Shown here piece by piece: positions 27,654-34,857 of a DNA stretch of 64,000 nucleotides; the stretch's first letter is position 1, and every line of letters begins with the position of its first letter. The notes beneath the pieces were generated by a model. The model did no database searches. It saw only the letters and a program-made list of their open reading frames with translations, and was not told the DNA's origin. The translations under genes and the position numbers were made by a program. This DNA comes from an uncultured Clostridia bacterium (GTDB lineage Bacteria > Bacillota > Clostridia > Christensenellales > CAG-314), in contig CAMRUG010000005.1 of NCBI GenBank assembly GCA_947053925.1, positions 17,743 through 81,742 on the forward strand. Direction: 5' to 3'.

Positions 27654-28046
27654 GTGAACAAAGAATGGGAAAGATTATACGAAGAAGCAATGAGCGTTTT
27701 GAATCCGCACGATGTTTCCAACAAAATGTGGGTGGGGAGCGTGGCATCTGCCGTACTTACGAAAAAAGGTAATATTTATAAAGGTATATGCATTGATACG
27801 GACGGCTCTATCGGTATGTGCGCGGAAAGAAATGCTTTGTCGACAATGCTTACATTCGGCGAAAGCGAGATTACAAAAGTAGTTTCGGTATATAAAGACG
27901 GAAATGTAATTCCGTCTTGCGGTATTTGCAGAGAATTTATGATGCATTTAGGCGGAGATACCGAGAATATTGAAATTCTATTGGATAAAGACGGACGGTC
28001 GGCTAGATTGATTGATTTGATGCCTGAATATCCGCGGCATAAGTAA
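27654..28046 (+). CDS. cytidine deaminase-like zinc enzyme (CDA/blasticidin-S deaminase type)
   Basis: A 130-residue protein of the CDA fold. The zinc and proton-shuttle motif is CAERNAL (Cys and Glu) and the second zinc motif is PSCGICREF, giving the two further Cys. Either cytidine/deoxycytidine salvage or a blasticidin-S-deaminase-like role is possible, as the families overlap in short proteins of this kind. The start is GTG with AGAGG upstream. A promoter is visible in front and a strong terminator behind, so it is monocistronic. Confidence 0.85.
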   Translation: MNKEWERLYEEAMSVLNPHDVSNKMWVGSVASAVLTKKGNIYKGICIDTDGSIGMCAERNALSTMLTFGESEITKVVSVYKDGNVIPSCGICREFMMHLGGDTENIEILLDKDGRSARLIDLMPEYPRHK

Positions 28047-28124
28047 AACTAAATATTTAGAGAAATAAAAATTGACATCGCTTAAGAGGGGCTCGTCAAT
28101 TTTTGTTGCGTAAGGACGACAATT

Positions 28125-28163
28125 AAAAGAGCGGAGAATTTTAAAACTCTCCGCTCTTTTTTT
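28125..28163. terminator. strong bidirectional terminator
   Basis: The 12-bp stem AAAAGAGCGGAG / CTCCGCTCTTTT has T-rich tails on both strands, ending the deaminase gene and possibly the convergent 28209 gene. Confidence 0.9.
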
Positions 28164-28170
28164 ACTACGG

Positions 28171-28196
28171 GAACTGCCGTTAACCGGCAGTTTTTT
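28171..28196 (+). terminator. second hairpin terminator
   Basis: AACTGCCG / CGGCAGTT with a 5-nt loop and T6 follows the first terminator by 8 nt. Confidence 0.75.
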
Positions 28197-28208
28197 GTTT
28201 AGTGTAAT

Positions 28209-28670
28209 TTAATTTTTTAACAATGTTTTGATATAATCGTCGGGAGGACTTTCGACGTAAGTTACATAAGGTAATTCGCTTTGGTCATCGCCGTATAACT
28301 TAACCGTAAGTTTGCGGGTTTGATTGTTGTAGCATACGCAGTTGAGCGCAACGGCGGGAGCGTAACCTTCTTTTTCTACCACTACCGTAACGGTACCCCA
28401 TTCGGAAATGTTGACGTCATAGCAGTTAGTAAGCGCGCCGATTTCTATTGCAGGAGACAGACCTTTGTTATCGGTATAAAAACTGCTGCCTAAAACCGTA
28501 ACCTTGGCATTGTGCACGGGGTTATTGTCTAAATCTACAACGGTTACTCTTATATGGGTATCGCTTACCGATGCGGACACGTTTACGGAGTGGTCTATCG
28601 CCGTAAGTACAACGATTACCAAAGCAAGTAAAGAGAGCGCCGCCGCCACGTTTTTTAATGTCGCTTTCAT
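28209..28670 (-). CDS. membrane-anchored secreted protein with carboxypeptidase-regulatory-like beta domain
   Basis: A 153-residue protein. One N-terminal transmembrane helix or signal (about 8-25) is followed by a CarboxypepD_reg/Ig-like fold: VTVVDLDNNPVHNAKVTVLG then a YTDNKG turn, typical of DNNPV-type domains. It probably faces outward. There is no SD. A perfect TATAAT (28677-28682) lies 6 nt before the ATG, so a leaderless mRNA is likely, although the -35 match is poor. Convergent with the deaminase gene. Function unknown. Confidence 0.65.
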   Translation of the reverse strand: MKATLKNVAAALSLLALVIVVLTAIDHSVNVSASVSDTHIRVTVVDLDNNPVHNAKVTVLGSSFYTDNKGLSPAIEIGALTNCYDVNISEWGTVTVVVEKEGYAPAVALNCVCYNNQTRKLTVKLYGDDQSELPYVTYVESPPDDYIKTLLKN

Positions 28671-28959
28671 ACGACTATTATACTGTACATTCCTGTTTAA
28701 TATGCCTTGAAATAACTGTATAAAGTAAAAAACGCAGTATACCTGCGCTAATAATTTTAAACGGAATTTTACCGTAATTATTGTTTACGCAAAACTGCAA
28801 AACAACATTTTTCAAAGTTAGCATAACGGTAATTTCGTATTTTTGAGATAAAAAAAATGTTGCCTAGTAAAGGGCGTTTACAACGCCGATAAACTGCGCA
28901 AACCTGACATTTGCAACAGAACAGCGTGTAATTCTATAGAGTATAAAAATACCTTTATT

Positions 28960-29865
28960 CTATTCATTTTCCACGCATACGAGAATATAACTGCCGTTTC
29001 CTGTAATTGCCGCGTGTTCGCCCGAAGACACAAACGCCGTTTCTCCTTTTTTAAGAACAAGACCGTTCAATTCCATTTCGCCCTCGATTACCGTTACCGA
29101 AACAAAACTGTCGTCGCGCCCTACCGTTCCGTCTCCGTTATAACGGTAGGCAGAAAAGTATTTGCATTTGCAAAGCAGACCGTCTTTAACTGTATTTGAG
29201 ATTTCGTATTTATTTAAAGCGGCAACTTTTAAAGCCTTTTCTATATGCAAGGGACGTTTATTGCCGTCTGCGTCTACCCTGTCAAAATCGTAAAGACGGT
29301 ATGTTAGCGTGCTGTTTTGCTGAATTTCGGCAAGGGTAACTCCTGCGCCTATTGCGTGGATTGTGCCGGCCTCAATAAAATACGTTTCTCCCCTATGAAC
29401 GGGTATTTTGTTAAGCAGAGAACAAACCGTACCGTCTTTAAGCGCGGAAAAAAGTTCCTGTTCGGTAACGTTTTTGTTAAGTCCTAAGTAAATGAATGCG
29501 TCCGCTTCGGCATTTAAAATATACCAGACTTCCGTTTTGCCGTACTGACCTTCGTTTTTAAGCGCATAGTCGTCGGACGGGTGTACCTGTACGGATAAAT
29601 TCTGCGCGGAATCTATCAATTTGACCATTACTGGGAAATTGGCAAAAGCATTGACATTTGCGCCCAAATCGCACTTTGTAACTACGTCCGCTAACAGCCT
29701 GCCGCAATGCTCGCCGCTGTCGATAACGGAGGGGCCAACGGGATTGAAAGACAATTCCCACGATTCGGCAACGGTATCTTGATTACTTACCTTGCCGTAT
29801 TGGGTTTTTAATTTTTTACCGCCCCACAAATAACTTTTTAAAGCGGGTTTAAGTTTAATTATCAT
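28960..29865 (-). CDS. manA: mannose-6-phosphate isomerase, class I
   Basis: A 301-residue cupin-fold zinc enzyme interconverting mannose-6-P and fructose-6-P. Zinc-site motifs VQVHPSDDYA and KTEVWYIL and the active-site segment EAGTIHAIGAGVTLAEIQQ are present, followed by TYRLYDFDR. The track start at 29901 is a TTG that is really the -35 box. The ATG at 29865 begins MIIKLKPALKSYLWGG, as in homologues. There is no SD, and the -10 ends 7 nt before the ATG, so the mRNA should be leaderless. It links mannose use to glycolysis alongside pgi and the glycosidases. Confidence 0.93.
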   Translation of the reverse strand: MIIKLKPALKSYLWGGKKLKTQYGKVSNQDTVAESWELSFNPVGPSVIDSGEHCGRLLADVVTKCDLGANVNAFANFPVMVKLIDSAQNLSVQVHPSDDYALKNEGQYGKTEVWYILNAEADAFIYLGLNKNVTEQELFSALKDGTVCSLLNKIPVHRGETYFIEAGTIHAIGAGVTLAEIQQNSTLTYRLYDFDRVDADGNKRPLHIEKALKVAALNKYEISNTVKDGLLCKCKYFSAYRYNGDGTVGRDDSFVSVTVIEGEMELNGLVLKKGETAFVSSGEHAAITGNGSYILVCVENE

Positions 29866-30173
29866 AACGAATATAATAAACCAATAAACGTTTAATGTCA
29901 AATAGACGGTATAATTATAAACCGTTTTTTCTCCATTCGTATTTTTGCTACCTACACAGTACTATAGGATAACGGTTCCGTATAAGAAAACTCGCACCAA
30001 TCTAAATAAACACAAAACAATTTTTTCCGACATAATTTCTGCGGTATAGTAAATAGATACTTATTAACTACTTGCAGACATATATTTTAAAGTAATATAA
30101 CGGCATAGAACACCGCAAAGATTTTGCCGCACTTTTCGATTGATAAAATTTGACACTGCCGAAAAGATTATAG
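29866..30173. other. 308-nt intergenic region
   Basis: Holds the manA promoter (29873-29901, minus strand). The rest is AT-rich, with no ORF or hairpin I would name. Confidence 0.5.
29873..29901 (-). promoter_or_regulatory. promoter of manA (leaderless arrangement)
   Basis: A perfect TTGACA, a 17-bp spacer and TATTAT, then exactly 7 nt (ATTCGTT) to the ATG. The predicted +1 is the A of the start codon or the base before it. Confidence 0.75.
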
Positions 30174-30602
30174 TCAGGTTATGTCTACTCTCTTCCATTT
30201 TGCAAAGTCGGGTGCAACGGCACCGTTTACAAACCGCTCGAATATACCCCTTACCTCGTCAAAGTCTTGCGTATCGTAAAAATACAAACAACTATCTCCG
30301 TTTTGAGTGAAAGCGGTTGCACATAACGAAAACTTTTGATAGCGGACTTCTTTTTTTAACAGTTTAAACTTGATACTGTGAAAAACCGTAAGTTCGGCAA
30401 CGCCCGAAACAAACGGAAATACGTTTACGGCAATGTCAACGCGTTCCTTAATTTTGTCGGTATATGCAGTTTTGAGAAGGGAAAAGCGACTGTCAAGTTC
30501 TACAAAGGATACCAGACGTTCACTATACCGAGCAACCTCCTTTTCATCGTTTACATCAAGCCCCAACGCTTTAAATCTTACATAATACCTTCTTTCTTCC
30601 AT
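30174..30602 (-). CDS. hypothetical protein at the end of the Nudix/GNAT-ASCH operon
   Basis: A 142-residue soluble protein beginning MEERRYYVRFKALGLD. No signal peptide or membrane segment, and no motif I recognise. It looks alpha/beta, with strands around YVRFKALG, VDIAVNVF and CLYFYD. It could start at the ATG (30602) or the in-frame GTG at 30611; neither has an SD. It follows the GNAT-ASCH gene by about 64 nt on the same strand, so it is probably the last gene of that operon. Confidence 0.55.
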   Translation of the reverse strand: MEERRYYVRFKALGLDVNDEKEVARYSERLVSFVELDSRFSLLKTAYTDKIKERVDIAVNVFPFVSGVAELTVFHSIKFKLLKKEVRYQKFSLCATAFTQNGDSCLYFYDTQDFDEVRGIFERFVNGAVAPDFAKWKRVDIT

Positions 30603-30666
30603 ACAAACCACAAAAACTCAAATAATTTTAGATTTTTCGATTCTTTTACCTTGCAACGTAAAAAGT

Positions 30667-31551
30667 TCACATTGCGCAAAGCAATTCAAATTCTATGCCG
30701 ACAACGCCAAATTCTGCTTGGCGTTCATACGAATAATACTGTAACATATCTTTAGAGTCGGGAACATCCGTTTGCAAATAGCCGCATTTGGTCATATCGA
30801 GATTATTATACAGTTGGTAAAAATCGGCAAACTTATACATATTTTTGACTTGCACTACGCACTTAGTTAAATCGGCGTTAGTATCAAGGTTGTTTAGTAT
30901 AATGTAGTCATTCTCCCGAATCTTACGGCGTTTTTCGTCATACAAGCGGAGTTCAATTGTTTTGTGTTCGCTTACGATTTTATCAAACCACTGTTTGTCA
31001 ACATTCATTTGATGGCTGTTTATGTGCAGAGTATATTCCTTGCTTTCAAAAGTCCGCTGTCCGTCGAATGCGGTATACGAACCGTCTTTTCGGTAGACAA
31101 AACCGCACTTTTGTATAACCCTTTCCGAACGGAGGTTTTGCTTAGCGTGTTCGCATTTAAAGTCAGTTACTCCTTGAGCCGCACGGTACGCAAGCAACGC
31201 TTTACTTGCTTGAGTACAATAACCTTTGCCCCAGTAGGCTCTTGCAAGGTTGTAGCCCAATTCGTGTATTCCGCTTTTGTTTACCGCAACGTTGCCGCTA
31301 CCTATAAGCAGACCGTTTTCGCGCAGAAAAAATCCGAAACAGTTATGACCGCTTTCGGCTATCCACTTTGCAACGTCTTCGACATTTCGGTATGTAGTGT
31401 AATTCATAAACCGCGTAACTTCTTTATCCCCGCACCACTTAAACGCCTGTTCGGCATCCGAAACGTCAAGCGGTATCAAGAACAGTCGCGCCGTTTGAAT
31501 ATATTTGCCGTCTGTTTTCGCCTGCGCTATGCGCTTTGACAAATTTGTCAT
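30667..31551 (-). CDS. GNAT acetyltransferase fused to an ASCH (RNA-binding-like) domain
   Basis: A 294-residue protein. Residues about 10-165 are a RimJ/RimL-like GNAT domain (TARLFLIPLDVSDAE, the acetyl-CoA region YNLARAYWGKGYCTQASKAL, and CEHAKQNLRSERVIQKCGF). Residues about 180-294 are an ASCH domain with its signature IELRLYDEKRRKIRENDYI. ASCH relates to the PUA fold, so the fusion suggests acetylation on or near RNA, perhaps a modified nucleotide or ribosome-bound target (inference). Its ATG overlaps the stop of the preceding Nudix gene by 4 nt (ATGA), so they are translationally coupled. Confidence 0.85.
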   Translation of the reverse strand: MTNLSKRIAQAKTDGKYIQTARLFLIPLDVSDAEQAFKWCGDKEVTRFMNYTTYRNVEDVAKWIAESGHNCFGFFLRENGLLIGSGNVAVNKSGIHELGYNLARAYWGKGYCTQASKALLAYRAAQGVTDFKCEHAKQNLRSERVIQKCGFVYRKDGSYTAFDGQRTFESKEYTLHINSHQMNVDKQWFDKIVSEHKTIELRLYDEKRRKIRENDYIILNNLDTNADLTKCVVQVKNMYKFADFYQLYNNLDMTKCGYLQTDVPDSKDMLQYYSYERQAEFGVVGIEFELLCAM

Positions 31552-32099
31552 TTTACGTCCCCTTTTAAAGGTTTTTCTTTGTCGGTAAGCCCTCTGTGAT
31601 GTTGACAGTAAAACAAATAGTTTATGTATGACGTATCGTAAGGCACAAATTCGCCGTTATTTATTTTGTCTATAATTTGCGCGCAAGTTAGCCACTCAAC
31701 TTCGGAGACCTCTTCCTGCTGTAATTTGACGTCATTTATATCCACGTCCATCGTTACGCAATAAACGTCGTCAAAACCGTAATTGAAATGCACCGTTAGC
31801 GACGGAACGATATTATCGGGTAATGTTATGCTCAGTTCTTCCGCCGTTTCGCGTATTGCCCCATCTTGAGAAGTTTCGCCGGCATCGACACAGCCGCCGC
31901 AGGAAATATCCCACAGATTAGGATAGACTATTTTGCTCGGCACACGCTTTTGACATAACATTTTGCCGTCGGATGAAAATATGCAAATATGAACAACCAA
32001 GCGGTATGTGCCCTTCGGCTGAAAGCCGCCGCGCTCCATAGTTATACCTAACAAACGACGGTTAACGTCGTATAAATCGAATAATTCCATTGTCTTCAT
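31548..32099 (-). CDS. Nudix hydrolase (IDI/YfcD-like)
   Basis: A 183-residue protein. The Nudix box GCVDAGETSQDGAIRETAEEL is complete (G-x5-E-x7-REUxEE). The N-terminal FDLYDVNRRLLG and the CQKRVPSKIVYPNLWDISCGG segment match the isopentenyl-diphosphate-isomerase-like Nudix group, which includes enzymes of unknown substrate such as YfcD. The gene overlaps its neighbours by ATGA on both sides, so it sits in the middle of a tightly coupled four-gene operon. Confidence 0.87.
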   Translation of the reverse strand: MKTMELFDLYDVNRRLLGITMERGGFQPKGTYRLVVHICIFSSDGKMLCQKRVPSKIVYPNLWDISCGGCVDAGETSQDGAIRETAEELSITLPDNIVPSLTVHFNYGFDDVYCVTMDVDINDVKLQQEEVSEVEWLTCAQIIDKINNGEFVPYDTSYINYLFYCQHHRGLTDKEKPLKGDVK

Positions 32100-32560
32100 C
32101 CTTTTTTATATTCGGTAACGAATACTGTCTTCTCGGGCAAATTGTTGACGGATTGTTTAAGAAACGTCGGAAAAAAGTCCGTATTTGTCAATTCGTCGGT
32201 GCTTACCCAAGTAAAACTTGACTTGCCGTTTAAATTACGGAACGTCTGCTTTTGGCATATACTTTGCGGAACTTCTGCCAAAAAGAAAAAACATAATTCG
32301 TGATAATCGAAACCGTCCATATCAAAAAAATTTTGATGCACATACAAAGGACGTATAATACGCGGTTTTTCGCCCAACTCTTCCGTAAGTTCGCGTTCGA
32401 TAGCGTGTTCTACCGTTTCGCCGAACATAACCCTACCGCCAAGACACACCGAAAAGTTTGCGTTATCTCCTTTTTCCACAAGAATTTTACCGTCATATAA
32501 TATTACAGCGGCAACTCGGACGTTAAGTTTGCCTATTTCCGTCGTTAAAGTTAAATCCAT
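32096..32560 (-). CDS. Nudix hydrolase
   Basis: A 154-residue protein. The Nudix box GGRVMFGETVEHAIERELTEEL is intact, and VRVAAVILYDGKILVEKGD precedes it as in MutT/ADP-ribose-type enzymes. The ATG at 32560 has AGGAG 7 nt upstream; the track start adds 23 residues without an SD. It is the first gene of the operon and is followed by a second Nudix gene with ATGA overlap. The substrate is probably a nucleoside diphosphate derivative, not resolvable here. Confidence 0.88.
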   Translation of the reverse strand: MDLTLTTEIGKLNVRVAAVILYDGKILVEKGDNANFSVCLGGRVMFGETVEHAIERELTEELGEKPRIIRPLYVHQNFFDMDGFDYHELCFFFLAEVPQSICQKQTFRNLNGKSSFTWVSTDELTNTDFFPTFLKQSVNNLPEKTVFVTEYKKG

Positions 32561-32657
32561 TTTGCTTCTCCTAAAAAAAGGATACCACAAATAAAACGGC
32601 GTGTCAAATAAAAGCAAAAAATACGGCAATTATTGACTGTAACAAACTAAACTTTCG

Positions 32658-32686
32658 TTGACAATAAGAATAAACAATGGTATACT
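32658..32686 (+). promoter_or_regulatory. promoter of the SCIFF precursor gene
   Basis: TTGACA, a 17-bp spacer and TATACT: a near-consensus, strong promoter 42 nt before the ATG. Confidence 0.85.
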
Positions 32687-32727
32687 TACGGTAATATTAT
32701 TTTTAAGTCTAGTAGGAGGAAACTCAA

Positions 32728-32877
32728 ATGAAAAGAATAAAGACTCTTGAAACACGCAATCTTTGCGAAAGCGCTAAAAACGGTGGCTGCGGAGAATGCC
32801 AAACTTCTTGCCAATCTGCTTGCAAAACAAGTTGCGGCGTAGCAAACCAAAAGTGCGAAAACACTCAAAGCAAATAA
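32728..32877 (+). CDS. SCIFF ribosomally made peptide precursor (six cysteines in forty-five residues family)
   Basis: A 49-residue peptide, too short for the ORF track. The N-terminus MKRIKTLETRN and the core GGCGECQTSCQSACKTSC followed by GVANQKC match the SCIFF family, whose Cys residues are thioether-linked by a radical SAM maturase. The six family cysteines are C21, C24, C28, C32, C36 and C43; here there is an additional C13 in the leader. The SD AGGAGG is at 8-nt spacing and the promoter is near consensus. The maturase gene follows at 33404. SCIFF is almost universal in Clostridia, and its function is unknown. Confidence 0.95.
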   Translation: MKRIKTLETRNLCESAKNGGCGECQTSCQSACKTSCGVANQKCENTQSK

Positions 32878-32898
32878 TTAAACCGTTTACCGCTTAAT

Positions 32899-32925
32899 GC
32901 CGCCACAAGTTGGCGGTGTTTTATT
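32899..32925 (+). terminator. terminator of the SCIFF gene
   Basis: GCCGCCA / TGGCGGT with a 5-nt loop, then GTTTTATT. It allows high peptide output relative to the maturase downstream. Confidence 0.75.
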
Positions 32926-33146
32926 AGTGCGTATTATACTTTTTATTTAAAAAAAAAACGGTTATTTGCAAATACGCGGTTGAGATAAACAGACCGCGTA
33001 CTTTACGGCTTTTTGTGCTTGCACATTACAATTATTAAGTTGAGTATCAGCAACTAAACGGAAATAAAACGGGCATACTCGGACATTACTAATTAAACCC
33101 TATCAGCGCACCGCTATTGCATTACTGATTGTAATTGAAATTAAAT

Positions 33147-33180
33147 GTACAACGCCGCCGAACGTTTGGTCCGAAACAAA
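33147..33180. repeat. 34-bp direct repeat, left copy
   Basis: Begins GTACAACGCCGCCGAACG and ends CCGAAACAAA. It is identical to 33357-33390; the period is 210 bp. Confidence 0.95.
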
Positions 33181-33196
33181 TAGTCAAAATAATGTC

Positions 33197-33228
33197 CGCG
33201 AACTGTTGGCGTGTACAACAGCTTCGCG
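33197..33228. repeat. long hairpin inside the repeat-bounded insert
   Basis: CGCGAACTGTTG pairs with CAACAG-C-TTCGCG (one bulged C) around a 7-nt loop. A second hairpin, CTGGGG...CCCCAG, follows near 33243-33263. Confidence 0.7.
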
Positions 33229-33356
33229 CCATTGCGGGGGCTGCTGGGGTATGCGTCTCCCCAGCGTAGTCTGATTTGTGAAGCAAAACAGAGTTTGTTT
33301 CCGCATAGTCGGACTTCGGCGGGTATAAGTTGCTAGCACAAAGCGTTAGCGACTGC

Positions 33357-33390
33357 GTACAACGCCGCCGAACGTTTGGTCCGAAACAAA
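33357..33390. repeat. 34-bp direct repeat, right copy
   Basis: Identical to 33147-33180 and immediately followed by the AAGGAG SD of the maturase gene. Confidence 0.95.
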
Positions 33391-33403
33391 AAAGGAGTTT
33401 TTT

Positions 33404-34780
33404 ATGATACACCAATACAAACTAAACGGATACAATATTGTACTGGACACTTTTTCCGGCTCTATCCATTCGGTAGACGACGTTGCCTACGACGTTATCG
33501 AAATGATTGATAACAAAATTCCGCAAAACGTTATTACCGATACGTTAAGCCGAAAATACGGCATAGACAAGCAGGAGATTATTGACTGCATAGACGATGT
33601 AAAAGAACTTGAAAAACAAGGCAAATTGTTTACGCAAGATACTTTTTCGCCTATTGCCACAGCTTTTAAAGAAAAAAGCGGCAACGTCATAAAAGCGCTG
33701 TGTCTGCACGTTGCGCACACTTGCAACCTTAACTGTTCGTATTGCTTTGCAAGTCAAGGCAAGTATCACGGCGAAAGAGCCGTGATGAGTTTTGAAACGG
33801 GCAAACGCGCGTTGGACTTCTTGGTGGAAAATTCAGGCACGAGAAAAAATCTCGAAGTAGACTTTTTCGGCGGAGAACCGCTGATGAACTGGCAGGTTGT
33901 AAAAGACCTTGTAAATTATGCGCGCTCTATCGAAAAGCAAAAGAACAAAAATTTCCGTTTTACTCTTACGACAAACGGCGTTTTAATCGACGACGACGTA
34001 ATAGACTTTTGCAACAGAGAAATGAGCAATGTTGTACTGAGTCTTGACGGGCGCAAAGAGATACACGACCGCTTGCGCGTAGATTATCTCGGAAACGGGA
34101 GTTGGGATAGAATAGTACCCAAGTTCCAAAAGTTGGTTGAAAAACGCGGCGACAAAAATTATTATATGCGCGGTACGTTTACTCACGCCAACCCCGATTT
34201 TATGAAAGATATCGAGACTATGCTCGATTTAGGTTTTACCGAACTGAGTTTAGAACCCGTCGTTTGCAGCGAAACGGACGAAGCGCGATTGACCGAAGAC
34301 GATATTAGAATTGTACTGGAACAGTACGAAGAATTGGCAAAACTGATGATAGAACGTAAAAAGCAAGGAAGACCGTTTACGTTTTACCACTATATGATAG
34401 ACTTAACGGGCGGACCGTGCGTATACAAACGCGTGTCCGGCTGCGGAAGCGGCACCGAATATATGGCGGTTACTCCGTGGGGAGATTTGTATCCCTGTCA
34501 TCAATTTGTAGGCGAAGAAAAGTTTAAACTGGGAAACATTTACGACGGAGTTACGAACAATGCTCTCCGTGAAGAATTCCGCAAATGCAACGTTTACGCA
34601 AAGGCGGAATGCAAGGACTGCTGGGCTAAGTTGTACTGCTCGGGCGCGTGCGCGGCAAATGCTTACCACGCTTCCGGCAACATAAACGGTATTTATCCTT
34701 CCGGCTGCGAACTGTTTAAAAAACGAATCGAGTGCGCCGTTATGATTAAAGTTTTCGACCAAACGCGCGACGGAAACTGA
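33404..34780 (+). CDS. SCIFF maturase, radical SAM/SPASM thioether-forming enzyme (CteB type)
   Basis: A 458-residue enzyme. The N-terminal PqqD-like recognition element (about 1-75) reads the SCIFF leader. The radical SAM cluster motif is CNLNCSYC (CX3CX2C), with the FFGGEPL motif after it. The C-terminal SPASM domain has its Cys ligands in VSGCGSG, YPCHQF, CKDCWAKLYCSGAC and SGCELF. By family knowledge it joins Cys sulfurs of SCIFF to alpha-carbons of acceptor residues. The SD AAGGAG is adjacent to the right 34-bp repeat. It is separate from, but next to, the substrate gene as is usual in Clostridia. Confidence 0.95.
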   Translation: MIHQYKLNGYNIVLDTFSGSIHSVDDVAYDVIEMIDNKIPQNVITDTLSRKYGIDKQEIIDCIDDVKELEKQGKLFTQDTFSPIATAFKEKSGNVIKALCLHVAHTCNLNCSYCFASQGKYHGERAVMSFETGKRALDFLVENSGTRKNLEVDFFGGEPLMNWQVVKDLVNYARSIEKQKNKNFRFTLTTNGVLIDDDVIDFCNREMSNVVLSLDGRKEIHDRLRVDYLGNGSWDRIVPKFQKLVEKRGDKNYYMRGTFTHANPDFMKDIETMLDLGFTELSLEPVVCSETDEARLTEDDIRIVLEQYEELAKLMIERKKQGRPFTFYHYMIDLTGGPCVYKRVSGCGSGTEYMAVTPWGDLYPCHQFVGEEKFKLGNIYDGVTNNALREEFRKCNVYAKAECKDCWAKLYCSGACAANAYHASGNINGIYPSGCELFKKRIECAVMIKVFDQTRDGN

Positions 34781-34857
34781 AATACCCTATTCGGGCGCAA
34801 AGATTAAGTAGGCGTCCGAACTTTACGGAATTTAATAAACGGTAAATTTGAGGGAAT

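Larger units (their letters stand above)
32878..33403. other. 526-nt SCIFF-maturase spacer
   Basis: Holds the SCIFF terminator, AT-rich sequence, then a GC-rich, hairpin-rich 176-nt insert between two 34-bp direct repeats ending at the maturase SD. The 97-residue ORF across it is only a by-product of the repeats. Confidence 0.7.

Noticed and set aside
12620-28124. CAATTTTTGTTGCG shared by 12.6 kb and 28.1 kb as a dispersed element
   Set aside because: Only 14 low-complexity bases match and the flanks differ; chance is enough.
33147-33390. Possible CRISPR array
   Set aside because: Only two repeat copies with a 176-nt spacer, and no cas genes.
33122-33415. 97-aa ORF between SCIFF and its maturase
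   Set aside because: It repeats the same dozen residues because it spans the two direct repeats. No SD, and it overlaps the maturase start.
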